DNA of 57,667 nucleotides from an uncultured Pseudomonadota bacterium (GTDB taxonomy: Bacteria > Myxococcota_A > UBA796 > UBA9615): assembly GCA_937891735.1 (NCBI GenBank), contig CALAGR010000399.1, positions 1 to 57,667 of the forward strand, read 5' to 3'. Both the position numbers and the translations under genes were made by a program. This document shows positions 50,436-57,667 of this stretch, piece by piece; the first letter of the stretch is position 1; the number at the start of each line of letters is the position of its first letter. Under the pieces are notes generated by a model. The model was not told the origin of the DNA. It did not search any database and worked only from the letters and a program-made list of their open reading frames with translations.

Positions 50436-50669
50436 GTGAGTGAGACAAGCGAACAACGGGCCGAGCGTCGGCGCCAGAGCTGGTCCGCCGGGGTGCATCG
50501 CCCTGGGGTTTCGGCGCTCGAGACCGACCTGACTTTCTGGAACGACGCGACCACCTCGGAGCGCTTCGACGCGATCCAGCAGATGGCCCGCGACTGGTGG
50601 AGCCTCCGTGGCGGAACCGAGCCTTTCCCCCGACTTTCGGGATCTCCTTCAGGCGTTCGCAGACGCTGA
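50436..50669 (+). CDS. Small protein, possible antitoxin partner
   Basis: A 77-residue basic protein, helical in its first two thirds (ERFDAIQQMARDWWSLRGG). Its last 21 codons overlap the next gene in another frame, so the tail is constrained by that overlap. Small proteins with a conserved MARDWW-like helix commonly precede nucleotidyltransferase-fold genes. The leaderless promoter, 62-nt overlap and gene order fit a toxin-antitoxin or regulator-enzyme pair. Identification is by context only. Confidence 0.55.
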   Translation: MSETSEQRAERRRQSWSAGVHRPGVSALETDLTFWNDATTSERFDAIQQMARDWWSLRGGTEPFPRLSGSPSGVRRR

Positions 50670-51066
50670 AGTCCGGTACCTCCTCGTTGGGGGCTACGCC
50701 GTCGGATTCCACGCCGTGCCCCGCTTCACGAAGGACCTCGACCTGTGGGTGGGAGCCTCCACGGAGAACCTCGCCCGGATCCGGGCGGCTCTGACCGCGT
50801 TCGGCGCACCGTCGTCGATGGCAGAGCAGCTGGTCTCGGCCGAGCCGCTCGACGTCGTGTGGATGGGTCGACCTCCGAACCGGATCGACTTGATGAAGGG
50901 CGTGCCCGGGGGCGACTTCGAGGCCGCCTGGACGAGTCGAGTCGCCTCGAGCTGGGACGGGACCCCGCTCCTGATCGTGGGAAGGGACACGCTGCGGGAG
51001 TTGAAGCGCGCATCCGGGCGACCGAAGGACCTGCTCGACGCCGAGGCCCTCGACGCCGGGCGCTGA
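50608..51066 (+). CDS. Nucleotidyltransferase-fold protein (DUF6036 / AbiEii-like)
   Basis: A 152-residue protein. The core YLLVGGYAVGFHAVPRFTKD followed by LDLWV is the nucleotidyltransferase pattern GG-x-A-x5-G...[RT]-x-T-x-D-[LI]-D, with the catalytic Asp pair in KDLDLWV. RIDLMKGVPGGDF is the third-acid region, and RPKDLLDAEAL the terminal helix motif of AbiEii/DUF6036-type proteins. Such proteins are toxins of bicistronic modules or house-cleaning transferases acting on tRNA or protein. GTG 50608 has GGAG 5 nt upstream and lies inside the preceding gene, so translation is coupled. Confidence 0.75.
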   Translation: MAEPSLSPDFRDLLQAFADAEVRYLLVGGYAVGFHAVPRFTKDLDLWVGASTENLARIRAALTAFGAPSSMAEQLVSAEPLDVVWMGRPPNRIDLMKGVPGGDFEAAWTSRVASSWDGTPLLIVGRDTLRELKRASGRPKDLLDAEALDAGR

Positions 51067-51093
51067 CCTCATCGCGGCCAGCAGAAGACTTGA

Positions 51094-51187
51094 GTGGCGT
51101 TCGAGGTCGAGGAAGCCAGGAGGAGACGAGCGAGGCGCACTTCAGTGCGTCGCAGGGAGCGACGACGCCGCTGACGAAGAGATCGGG
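51094..51187 (+). repeat. Structured intergenic repeat R2, copy 2 (94 nt)
   Basis: Colinear with 31095-31187. The central hairpin GGCGCAC-TTCA-GTGCGTC occupies 51134-51151. It lies between convergent stop codons (51066 plus, 51216 minus). Confidence 0.5.
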
Positions 51188-51215
51188 CGTCACGCAGGTC
51201 TTCCGCGGCTCGCGA

Positions 51216-52796
51216 TCAGGCTACGACCGCCTGCCCGTCCCTGCGCGCGTCGCTGCCCGCCACCCAGCCCCCGTCCACCTTCACGATGGCCTGCCCGCCG
51301 CCGAAGAACACGGCGCCGCGGTGTCCGACCGCCGGCTCGTGGCCCAGGTCCTTCAGGCCGTTGGAGAGCATCGACAGGCCCGGCTCCAGCCAGATCGTCC
51401 GGCCGGGTCCCAGCCGCCAGCGCGGTCGGTCCAGGGCCGCCTGGGGATCCAGCCCCGCCTCGAGGTGGGTCAGCACCTGCAGGTGCCCCTGGGGCTGCAC
51501 CGGCCCACCCATCACTCCGAACGCCACCCGCACCTCACCTGCCACGCGGATCAGCGCGGGGATGATCGTGTGGAACGGCCGCTTGCCAGGGCCCACCTGG
51601 TTGGGGTGCCCCGGCTGGAGCGTGAAGCCGGCGCCGCGGTTCTGCAGGGCGATGCCCGTGCCCGGCACCACGATCCCGCTGCCGAACCCCTCGTAGTTCG
51701 ACTGGATGAAGCTGACCAGTCCGCCGTCCGCGTCGCCCACGCACAGGTAGACGGTGGACGACCCGGTGGGCAGCCCCGCCGTGGGCGCTCCGGCTCCCTC
51801 GGGATCGATGGTGGCGGCGCGCTCATCCAGGTAGGACGACGTCAGCAGCGTCGCCGGATCGACATCCAGGAAGCCAGGATCCGCCACATGTCGCTCCGCG
51901 TCCGCGAAGCCGATCTTCATCGCCTCGATCTGCAGGTGCGCGGCGCGGATCGGATCGTCGGTGCGGCTGCGGACCCGGTCGAGCACCCCCGCCGCGATGA
52001 GCGCGGCGATCCCCTGCCCGTTGGGCGGCAGCTCCAACAGCTCGCAGTCCCCGAAGGACACCCCCAGCGGCGTCGCCGGATCGACTCGGTGCGCGCGCAG
52101 ATCCTCGACCGTCAGCGCGCCCCCCTGGGCCGCCGCCGCATCCGCCAAGCGCTCCGCGAGGGACCCGTCGTACAGCGAGGCGCCTCCCGTGGCGGCGAGC
52201 TCTGCCAGCGTGGCGGCGTGGTCCGGGGCCCGCCACAGCGCTCCGGCCGCCGGCGGGCGCCCATCCCGCAGGAACGTCGCGGCCCAGTCGGGGTACACGC
52301 ACAGGTCCCCACGTGCGCGCTCCCAGCCCACCGCCACCCCGGGGCTCACCAGAAAGCCCTCCTCCGCGATCCGGATCGCGGGGGCCAGCAGTCGCTCGAA
52401 GGACCAGGTGCCGTGGGCCTCAGCGAGGTGCGCCCAGAGCGACACCGCGCCGGGCACCGTCACGGAGTCCCACCCGCGGCGCGGCATCGCATCGAGCCCG
52501 GCGAAGCGCTCCGGGGTCCAGCCCGCCGGAGACCGACCCGACCCGTTGAACCCGTGGATCTGCGCGCCCTTCACCACCAGCGCAAAGGCGTCCGAGCCCA
52601 GCCCGTTGGCCGTGGGCTCCACCACCGTCAACACGGCCGCGGTCGCCACCGCCGCGTCCACCGCGTTGCCCCCCGCCAGCAGGACCTGCAACCCCGCCTG
52701 GGCCGCGAGGGGATGGGACGTGGCCACAGCGACCCGTCCGAGCACCGGCGCGCGGCCCTGCTGCACCCGTGAAGGCCAGGACGACAGCAGCCCCAT
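51216..52796 (-). CDS. Gamma-glutamyltranspeptidase family protein
   Basis: A 526-residue protein. GGT hallmarks: SHPLAAQAGLQVLLAGGNAVDAA at the N-terminus, GPGAVSLWA-like TVPGAVSLWAHL, and the autoprocessing Thr in GSSTVYLCVGDADG, then SFIQSNYEGFGSGIV and MGGPVQPQGH. GGTs form an N-terminal nucleophile heterodimer after self-cleavage before that Thr, and transfer or hydrolyse gamma-glutamyl groups. No signal peptide is seen at ATG 52796, so this may be a cytoplasmic GGT-like acylase. It lies 8 bp after the molybdenum hydroxylase large subunit gene on the same strand, so the three genes form an operon. Confidence 0.85.
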   Translation of the reverse strand: MGLLSSWPSRVQQGRAPVLGRVAVATSHPLAAQAGLQVLLAGGNAVDAAVATAAVLTVVEPTANGLGSDAFALVVKGAQIHGFNGSGRSPAGWTPERFAGLDAMPRRGWDSVTVPGAVSLWAHLAEAHGTWSFERLLAPAIRIAEEGFLVSPGVAVGWERARGDLCVYPDWAATFLRDGRPPAAGALWRAPDHAATLAELAATGGASLYDGSLAERLADAAAAQGGALTVEDLRAHRVDPATPLGVSFGDCELLELPPNGQGIAALIAAGVLDRVRSRTDDPIRAAHLQIEAMKIGFADAERHVADPGFLDVDPATLLTSSYLDERAATIDPEGAGAPTAGLPTGSSTVYLCVGDADGGLVSFIQSNYEGFGSGIVVPGTGIALQNRGAGFTLQPGHPNQVGPGKRPFHTIIPALIRVAGEVRVAFGVMGGPVQPQGHLQVLTHLEAGLDPQAALDRPRWRLGPGRTIWLEPGLSMLSNGLKDLGHEPAVGHRGAVFFGGGQAIVKVDGGWVAGSDARRDGQAVVA

Positions 52797-52804
52797 GAAG
52801 GCCC

Positions 52805-54946
52805 CTACGCCTTGAGCTGATCGCCGACGGGCAGGGTGCGGATCCGCTTGCCCGTGGCGGCGAAGATCGCGTTGCACAGCGCGCCCGCCACCGGCGGCAG
52901 ACCCGGCTCGCCGACTCCCCCGGGCGGCTCGGCCGACGGCACGATGTGCACGTCCACAGCGGGCGCCTGGTTCATGGCCAGCAGCTTGTACTGGTGGAAG
53001 TTCTGCTCCTTGACCGCGCCCTGATCGAACGACAGCTTGCCGAAGAGCGCTGCGGACAGGCCCATCGTGGCGGCGCCCATGACCTGGGCCCGGATCGTGT
53101 CCGGGTGGATCGCCACGCCGCAGTCGATGGCGGCGGTGATCCTCCGCACGAACACGTCCCCGTCGATGACCTCCAGGTCCACCACCTCGGCGACCCAGGA
53201 GGCGAAGCTCTCAAACACCGCGACGCCGCGGCTGAGCCCCTCGGGCACCGGGCCGGCCTTGTCCACAGCCAGCTCGAGCACGGCGAGATCCCGGGGCGAG
53301 TCCTGCAGGAGCTTGCGCCGGTACTCGATTGGGTCCTGCCCCGCGGCGTGAGCCAGCTCGTCCAGGAAGCACTCCCGGAAGAACCCGTTGGTGCTGCCCT
53401 GGACGGAGCGCCACCAGCCCACCGCGATGGGGAGCTCCACCCGCTTGTAGTCCACCTGCTGGCGCGCGATGGCGTAGGGCTGATCGTGGGTGTACCCGCC
53501 GATCGCGGTGTGCACGACGGGCGCGAGGCCCAACAGGAGCGGGGGCAGGTACTGCTCCATGATGTTCTGGGACGCGAACTGCACGTGCAGATCCGTGGGC
53601 AGCCCGTCCTCACCGAGCCTGGCGCGCTGCCGGCAGTGCACCAGGGGGCGGTAGAAGCCGTGGGCGAAGGTCTCCTCGCGGGTGTACAGCACCTTGACCG
53701 GCTTGCCGACGTGCATGCTGATCTGTACGGCGTAGTCGCAGAAGTCGTCGAAGCCGCGACGCCCGAAGCCCCCGCCGAGCAGGGTGGTGTGCACGAACAC
53801 CTTCGACTTCGGCACGCCCGTCGCCTTGGCCGCCCGCATGTGGTTTCTCTTCTGGGACTGGGTCGGCGCCCAGATGTCGACACGATCCGCCTGCACCCAG
53901 GCCGTGGCGTTCATGGGCTCCAGGGGCGCGTGATCGAGGTAGGGCACCTCGTAGACCGCCTCGATGTCCATGTCCTTTGGCTTGCCGTGCCCGTGGCGGC
54001 GGGTGGCCGAGTCCAGGGCCTCGCTGAAGATGGTGTGCAGCCGTGCGTCGTCGAGCTCCGCCGCTTTGCCCGCGTCCCACTGAAAAGTCAGCAGATCCGC
54101 CGCCTTCTTGGCGTGCCAGAAGGTGTCCGCGACCACCGCCACGGCCTCGAACACGCGAAACACGTCGATGACTCCAGGAACGGCGCGGGCCTTGGTGTCG
54201 TCGAAGGAGACGAGCAGGCCGCCGTAGTGGGGACACGCCCGCACGGTGGCGTGCACCAGGCCCTCCACCTGGACATCGATGCCGAACTTCGCGGTGCCAT
54301 CGACCTTCGCGGGCAGATCCAGCCGCTGCGGAGAGGTGCCGAGGAGCTTGAACTTGTCGGGGCTCTTGACCGCCACGCCCTGGGGCGCCGACAGCTTTGA
54401 CGCGTCGTCCACGAGCTCGCCGTACGTCAGGGACCGGGTGCCGTGGATGACCTTGCCGTCTTCGGTCATGCAGGTCGCCGGGTGCACCCCCCAGCGGCTC
54501 GCGGCCGCGTCCACGAGCATCGAGCGCGCCGACGCGCCGGCCTCCCGAAGGATGTTCCAGTAGCCGCGGATGGACTCGCTGCCGCCGGTCTGCTGCACCT
54601 TGCCGGGGAAGCTCGGGGACTCGCGGCGGTAGACCTTGCCCACCGGCGCGCTCTCGACGTGCACGTTCTCCCAGGCGATGTCGAGTTCCTCCGCGAGGAG
54701 CATCGGCAGGGCCGTGTAGATGCCCTGCCCCATCTCGGAGCCGCCCATGCGGATGGTGGCGATGCCCTCGCGGGTGATGCGCAGCCAGGCGTTGAGGTCG
54801 ACGGCCTTGGCGCCGCCGAAGCCGCCGAAGGTGATGGTGTCGTCCCAGGGCTCGACCCTGCCCATGCCGGTGATGCTGATGCCCAGGATCAGCGCGCCGC
54901 TGCCCTTGAGCACGTCGCGGCGAGAGACGTTGGTGATGGCCCTCAC
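52805..54946 (-). CDS. Molybdenum hydroxylase large subunit, IorB / xanthine dehydrogenase-like
   Basis: A 713-residue molybdopterin-binding subunit. The N-terminus has a Tat signal ([18 protein letters not shown]). [21 protein letters not shown] is the molybdopterin-contacting GQG region, [15 protein letters not shown] the conserved GGGFGRR loop, and [17 protein letters not shown] holds the catalytic Glu near the C-terminus. The architecture matches isoquinoline 1-oxidoreductase beta subunits. It hydroxylates heterocycles or aldehydes in the periplasm together with the Fe-S subunit. GTG 54946 overlaps the stop of the small subunit gene (GTGA). Confidence 0.9.
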   Translation of the reverse strand: MRAITNVSRRDVLKGSGALILGISITGMGRVEPWDDTITFGGFGGAKAVDLNAWLRITREGIATIRMGGSEMGQGIYTALPMLLAEELDIAWENVHVESAPVGKVYRRESPSFPGKVQQTGGSESIRGYWNILREAGASARSMLVDAAASRWGVHPATCMTEDGKVIHGTRSLTYGELVDDASKLSAPQGVAVKSPDKFKLLGTSPQRLDLPAKVDGTAKFGIDVQVEGLVHATVRACPHYGGLLVSFDDTKARAVPGVIDVFRVFEAVAVVADTFWHAKKAADLLTFQWDAGKAAELDDARLHTIFSEALDSATRRHGHGKPKDMDIEAVYEVPYLDHAPLEPMNATAWVQADRVDIWAPTQSQKRNHMRAAKATGVPKSKVFVHTTLLGGGFGRRGFDDFCDYAVQISMHVGKPVKVLYTREETFAHGFYRPLVHCRQRARLGEDGLPTDLHVQFASQNIMEQYLPPLLLGLAPVVHTAIGGYTHDQPYAIARQQVDYKRVELPIAVGWWRSVQGSTNGFFRECFLDELAHAAGQDPIEYRRKLLQDSPRDLAVLELAVDKAGPVPEGLSRGVAVFESFASWVAEVVDLEVIDGDVFVRRITAAIDCGVAIHPDTIRAQVMGAATMGLSAALFGKLSFDQGAVKEQNFHQYKLLAMNQAPAVDVHIVPSAEPPGGVGEPGLPPVAGALCNAIFAATGKRIRTLPVGDQLKA

Positions 54947-55470
54947 TGCGACACCTCGTCCGCGGCCGGCTCCGTCGGTGGCTCGGCACCCTCGGCCGGC
55001 TCCTCGACAGGCGGTGGCGGCGGCGGTGGCTCGGGCAGGGTGGCCGCGGCGGCGTGGATCCCCGCCCGGATCCGGTCGTAGGTCGCGCAGCGGCACAGGT
55101 TGGTCATGTGCTTGTCGATGTCCCCGTCGGTGGGGCGCGGGTTCTTGTCGAGGAGCGCCGCCGCCGCCATGAGCTGGCCGCTCTGGCAGTAGCCACACTG
55201 GGGGACCTGGTGGTCGATCCACGCCTGCTGGACGGCGTGATCGAGCCCCTCGATGGTGCGGATGTCCGCGCCCACGGCCCCGGCGACGGGCAGGACGCAG
55301 GACCGCATGGCCATCCCGTTGAAGTGCACGGTGCAGGCGCCGCACATGCCGATCCCGCAGCCGAACTTGGTGCCCGTCAGGCCCAGCTGCTCGCGCAGGG
55401 CCCACAGCAAGGGGGTGTCCGGCTCTGCATCGACCTGGACCGTCTCACCATTCACGCGCAGCTCGATCAT
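54943..55470 (-). CDS. 2Fe-2S subunit of molybdenum hydroxylase, IorA-like
   Basis: A 175-residue protein with both expected clusters: plant-type ferredoxin [15 protein letters not shown] plus later Cys (SCVLPV), then the helical domain cluster CGYCQSG...[11 protein letters not shown]. It passes electrons from the Mo centre of the large subunit to an external acceptor. After about residue 150 there is an extra tail of roughly 28 residues rich in Pro and Glu ([18 protein letters not shown]), unusual for IorA and perhaps a linker to a cytochrome partner. GGAGGAG lies 5 nt upstream of ATG 55470. Confidence 0.9.
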   Translation of the reverse strand: MIELRVNGETVQVDAEPDTPLLWALREQLGLTGTKFGCGIGMCGACTVHFNGMAMRSCVLPVAGAVGADIRTIEGLDHAVQQAWIDHQVPQCGYCQSGQLMAAAALLDKNPRPTDGDIDKHMTNLCRCATYDRIRAGIHAAAATLPEPPPPPPPVEEPAEGAEPPTEPAADEVSQ

Positions 55471-55481
55471 CTGGACTCCTC

Positions 55482-55503
55482 CGCCTCACGGAGGCGCATC
55501 CTA
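55482..55503 (-). promoter_or_regulatory. -10 box TAGGAT with palindrome over the start site
   Basis: On the minus strand TAGGAT (55503-55498) is followed one base later by the palindrome CGCCTC-CGT-GAGGCG (55496-55482), which ends just before the ribosome site of the iorA-like gene. Operator or 5'-end hairpin. Confidence 0.45.
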
Positions 55504-55507
55504 GCGG

Positions 55508-55550
55508 CCTCTCATCCGGAAACCCCGGATGAGAGGTTGCGGTAGTTCCC
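55508..55550 (+). repeat. Hairpin repeat R1, copy B
   Basis: CCTCTCATCCGG-AAACC-CCGGATGAGAGG, a perfect 12-bp stem with a 5-nt loop, followed by TTGCGGTAGTTCCC and then TTTTGATTTA. It lies 8 bp downstream of the stop of the minus-strand amidohydrolase gene and just upstream of the iorA-like promoter; a terminator role is likely. Confidence 0.65.
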
Positions 55551-55557
55551 TTTTGAT

Positions 55558-56925
55558 TTAGCGGGCGTAGCTCGCGGCGACGTCGTCCAGAGCCGAGTCG
55601 AGCTCTGCCCGGGGGATCCAGCGCCCCCCGAGCACGACCGCGGCGGGCTCACGCGCGTTGGACACGTCATCCAGCGGGTTGTCCTGCAGCCACAGGAGAT
55701 CGGCGCGCTGACCCGCCACGACCTGTCCGAAGTCGTCGGCGCGACCCGCCGCCTGAGCGGCCCCTGCGGTGCCCGCCCGGAGCGCCTCGTAGGGCGTGAG
55801 CCCGCTCTGGACCAGCAGGTTGAGCTCCTCGTGCACCGAGTAGCCCGCGATCACGAAGGCGTTGCCGCAGTCGGTGCCCAGGGCGATCCCCGCGCCGGCG
55901 TCGTGCAGCGCGCGCACCCAGCCCATCCAGCCCTCCATGAGCGCCGCCCAGGCGGCCATCTCGTCGGGCGTGGCGGCCACCGTGGCCTGCCAGGAGGCGC
56001 GGTACTGGGGATGCACGTAGGCCAGCTCCGGCGCGGCGAGGCGCGCGTCCAGATCGGCGGCGCCGATGCGGATTGACGACAGCACCACGAGCGTAGGCAC
56101 GTTCCAGGTGGAGTTGGCGGTCAACACGTCCGCGAGGCCGGGCAGGGCCGTGGGCGGCACCGCGGCCAGCGCCGCCCGGACCTCCTGCTCGGACAAAGGG
56201 TCCCACCAGGCGAAGCCCGCCAGCTCTTCCAGCAGGCCGTCCAGGTGCTCGATGGTCCCCTGGGACGATGCGGCCACATCCGAATACGACACGGAGAAGG
56301 GCACGTGGCCGACGGCCGGCACCCCGCGCGCGGCGGCCTCGTCCAGCACGCCGCGCCACGCCGGCTCCCCCAGGCGGTTGTAGACCTTGACCAGGTCGTA
56401 GCCCGCGTCGATCTGCGCGTCGACGAAGGCGGCGCCCTCGGCCGCGTTGTCAGCGACGTCGCTGCCGTTCCAGATGGGTGGGGACCCGTCGATGATGGGG
56501 CCGGCCGTGATGATGGTCGGGCCGAAGCGCTCGCCGGCGGCGATCTCGTCGCGCCAGTCGCGTTGCAGCGGGTCACCGAACAGGTTGCGCACCGTGGTGA
56601 CGCCGTTGGCCACGAACAGGGTCAGGTCCGACTCGAACCAGGCGTGCACGTGCAGATCGGCGAGGCCCGGCATGACGTACCCGCCGGTGGCCAGGACGGC
56701 GACATCGTCGGACAGCGCGCCGTCGTCCGGGCCCAGCACGTCCAGGATCCGCCCCGCGTGCAGGACGATCCGCCGATCCGGCAGCAGCTGGTCGTCCCCC
56801 ATCCAGGCCACGTCCACACCGACCAGGGCGGTGGAGCCCTCCGGATACTCCAGCGGCGGCGCGGCGCAGCCCAGGAAGATCGCGAACGGGGCGGTCACGA
56901 GCAGCCCCCGCGGGGGCCAGGCCAT
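55558..56925 (-). CDS. Amidohydrolase-family lipoprotein (imidazolonepropionase-like)
   Basis: A 455-residue protein. Signal peptide LLVTAPFAIFLGC with a lipobox Cys near residue 20. Metal ligands of the amidohydrolase superfamily are in order: HVHAWF after GYVMPGLADL, a Lys in YDLVKVYNR (possible carboxylysine), His in VGHVPF, His in IEHLDG, and Asp in LGTDCGN. The last 60 residues return to the small beta domain (GQRADLLWLQDNPL). It probably hydrolyses a cyclic amide or dipeptide-like substrate in the periplasm. The start ATG shares one base with the stop of the upstream LamG gene (TGATG), so the two are coupled. Confidence 0.85.
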   Translation of the reverse strand: MAWPPRGLLVTAPFAIFLGCAAPPLEYPEGSTALVGVDVAWMGDDQLLPDRRIVLHAGRILDVLGPDDGALSDDVAVLATGGYVMPGLADLHVHAWFESDLTLFVANGVTTVRNLFGDPLQRDWRDEIAAGERFGPTIITAGPIIDGSPPIWNGSDVADNAAEGAAFVDAQIDAGYDLVKVYNRLGEPAWRGVLDEAAARGVPAVGHVPFSVSYSDVAASSQGTIEHLDGLLEELAGFAWWDPLSEQEVRAALAAVPPTALPGLADVLTANSTWNVPTLVVLSSIRIGAADLDARLAAPELAYVHPQYRASWQATVAATPDEMAAWAALMEGWMGWVRALHDAGAGIALGTDCGNAFVIAGYSVHEELNLLVQSGLTPYEALRAGTAGAAQAAGRADDFGQVVAGQRADLLWLQDNPLDDVSNAREPAAVVLGGRWIPRAELDSALDDVAASYAR

Positions 56926-57667
56926 CACTGGCACGCGGGGGTCCCTGACCAGGAGGCGCCGGACAGGGTGGCGTCGTTGTCCCACCCGGTCTCGTCGAAC
57001 GCCGTGGCGCCGGTGCCCTCGTCGAAGTGCCACAAGCCCAGGGTGTCGGAGTCCACCGTGTGCACGAGGTCCGGCACGAAGGGCACGAGGTAACGCGCCG
57101 TGTCCGAGAAGCGGACCTCGTCGATCAAGCCGGTGAACGGGTAGCCGGCGCCTCCGGCTTCGGCGCCGATGGTGAAGGGGGACGGACTGCCGGCGTCGAG
57201 GCTGTAGATGGTGCTCGCCGAGGGAGGTGTGCCCTCTGCCCCGTCGAGCCAGACGGTGATGTCCCCGTAGTTCACGACGCAGGCGAGGTGGTGCCAGAGC
57301 GCGTCGTTGGGGTAGGCGATCTCGGAGTAGACGGCAAACCCGCCGAGGTCTCCCCAGCAGCGCGCGGTGGTGCCCGGCGTCGCGGTGAGCCACCAGGACC
57401 GAGTCGAGCTGTTCATGGAGCGGGACAGGATGTTGGCGCTGCCGCCGCTGCCGAGGACCCAGGCCTCGGCGGTGAGTTGGGCGCTCGGCCCACCGATGTC
57501 GAAGGCGGCGATCCACGGCGCCTCCGCGTAGTCATTGAGGCCGTCGAAGGACAGCGAGTCGCCCACACAGATCGTGTCGTCATCGTCGTCGTCGTCATCG
57601 TCATCGTCGTCGTCGTCGTCGTCCGCGACATCGTCGTCGTCCGCGACATCGTCGTCGTCCGCGACAT
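56925..57667 (-). CDS. LamG-domain lipoprotein with VADDDD repeats (5' end beyond the window)
   Basis: Partial: at least 246 codons visible, entering from the right edge of the window. The first part is an acidic linker of VADDDD units and an Asp run, encoded by 57576-57667. A LamG/concanavalin-like jelly roll follows: SLSFDGLNDYAEAPW, AEAWVLGSG, ALWHHLACVVNYGDITVWLDG and GLIDEVRFSDTARY, then LGLWHFDEGTGATAFDETG. This is a standard secreted binding domain. By analogy with the other poly-Asp proteins here, a lipoprotein signal probably lies just outside the window. A start at GTG 57566 is unlikely because the linker is in frame upstream. Confidence 0.8.
   Translation of the reverse strand, partial: VADDDDVADDDDVADDDDDDDDDDDDDDDDTICVGDSLSFDGLNDYAEAPWIAAFDIGGPSAQLTAEAWVLGSGGSANILSRSMNSSTRSWWLTATPGTTARCWGDLGGFAVYSEIAYPNDALWHHLACVVNYGDITVWLDGAEGTPPSASTIYSLDAGSPSPFTIGAEAGGAGYPFTGLIDEVRFSDTARYLVPFVPDLVHTVDSDTLGLWHFDEGTGATAFDETGWDNDATLSGASWSGTPACQ
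57610..57667 (-). repeat. 18-bp tandem repeat encoding VADDDD
   Basis: Units of GTCGCGGACGACGACGAT (minus strand) repeat at least twice and continue past the window edge, followed by a GAC/GAT run. They form the linker of the LamG lipoprotein. Confidence 0.7.

Noticed and set aside
1-57667. tRNA, rRNA, integrase, transposase or attachment sites
   Set aside because: No T-loop plus cloverleaf pattern, rRNA core, DDE/tyrosine recombinase motif or long terminal inverted repeat was recognised by eye; a tool such as tRNAscan-SE would be decisive.

Overview
The window is uniformly GC-rich bacterial DNA, densely coded on both strands, with no rRNA, tRNA, CRISPR array or transposase that I could recognise. 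It looks like a chromosomal piece of a myxobacterium-like organism (Myxococcota or a related deltaproteobacterial lineage). The evidence is many secreted lipoproteins with poly-aspartate linkers after the lipobox, a 1433-residue protein with 19 DCDD...CDGxDNDCDG metal-binding repeats and a Cys-TM-Arg tail like MYXO-CTERM, a Ser/Thr kinase, ASH/HYDIN-type and lamin-tail domain lipoproteins, and a photoactive-yellow-protein domain. The lineage call is an inference from these hallmarks.

Layout. 1-3 kb: ZIP-like metal transporter, DAO-type flavoprotein, polyprenol-kinase-like membrane protein. 3-9.8 kb: a tightly overlapped operon (class V aminotransferase-like enzyme, 5'-nucleotidase, TGS/beta-grasp-like protein, KGGVGR ParA-type ATPase fused to a degenerate nuclease-like segment and a second P-loop module), followed by a Ser/Thr kinase with its own operator-like palindrome. 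9.8-17.2 kb: DUF6265 protein, flavin-dependent halogenase-like enzyme, DUF218-like protein, VWA lipoprotein, and a membrane protein with a strikingly structured 5' leader. 17.2-26.5 kb: a minus-strand operon of NfeD/YqiJ-like OB-fold protein, mini-SPFH protein, flotillin and an 1884-residue AAA+ ATPase. 26.7-29.4 kb: an HTH-PYP fusion (probable light-responsive transcription factor), a small coiled-coil protein and a DUF455-ATP-grasp fusion. 29.4-36.5 kb: lamin-tail lipoprotein, small membrane proteins, LutA and a fused LutBC, NlpC/P60 hydrolase. 36.5-45.5 kb: a C-type-lectin lipoprotein divergent from the giant DCDD-repeat protein, an acidic-linker lipoprotein, and a second DUF218-like protein. 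45.5-50.4 kb: a 50-residue lipoprotein, TrmB-type regulator and secreted alpha-amylase in one operon, then a ricin-lectin lipoprotein. 50.4-57.7 kb: a possible nucleotidyltransferase toxin-antitoxin pair, a molybdenum hydroxylase (IorA/IorB-like) plus gamma-glutamyltranspeptidase operon, an amidohydrolase lipoprotein, and a LamG lipoprotein cut by the window end.

Regulation. A recurring TANNNT -10 box lies either exactly 6 (6-8) nt before a start codon, implying leaderless mRNAs (eight genes), or further upstream with a GGAGG-type ribosome site. In four promoters a palindrome sits directly over the predicted transcription start. Two intergenic hairpin repeat families occur mostly between convergent genes; one shows compensatory base changes.

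The strongest candidates for something new are the HTH-PYP locus, the three-hairpin leader at 15657-15768, the TGS/KGGVGR/P-loop/kinase cluster, and the 94-nt covarying repeat. All functional statements rest on motif recognition by eye; no database search was run.
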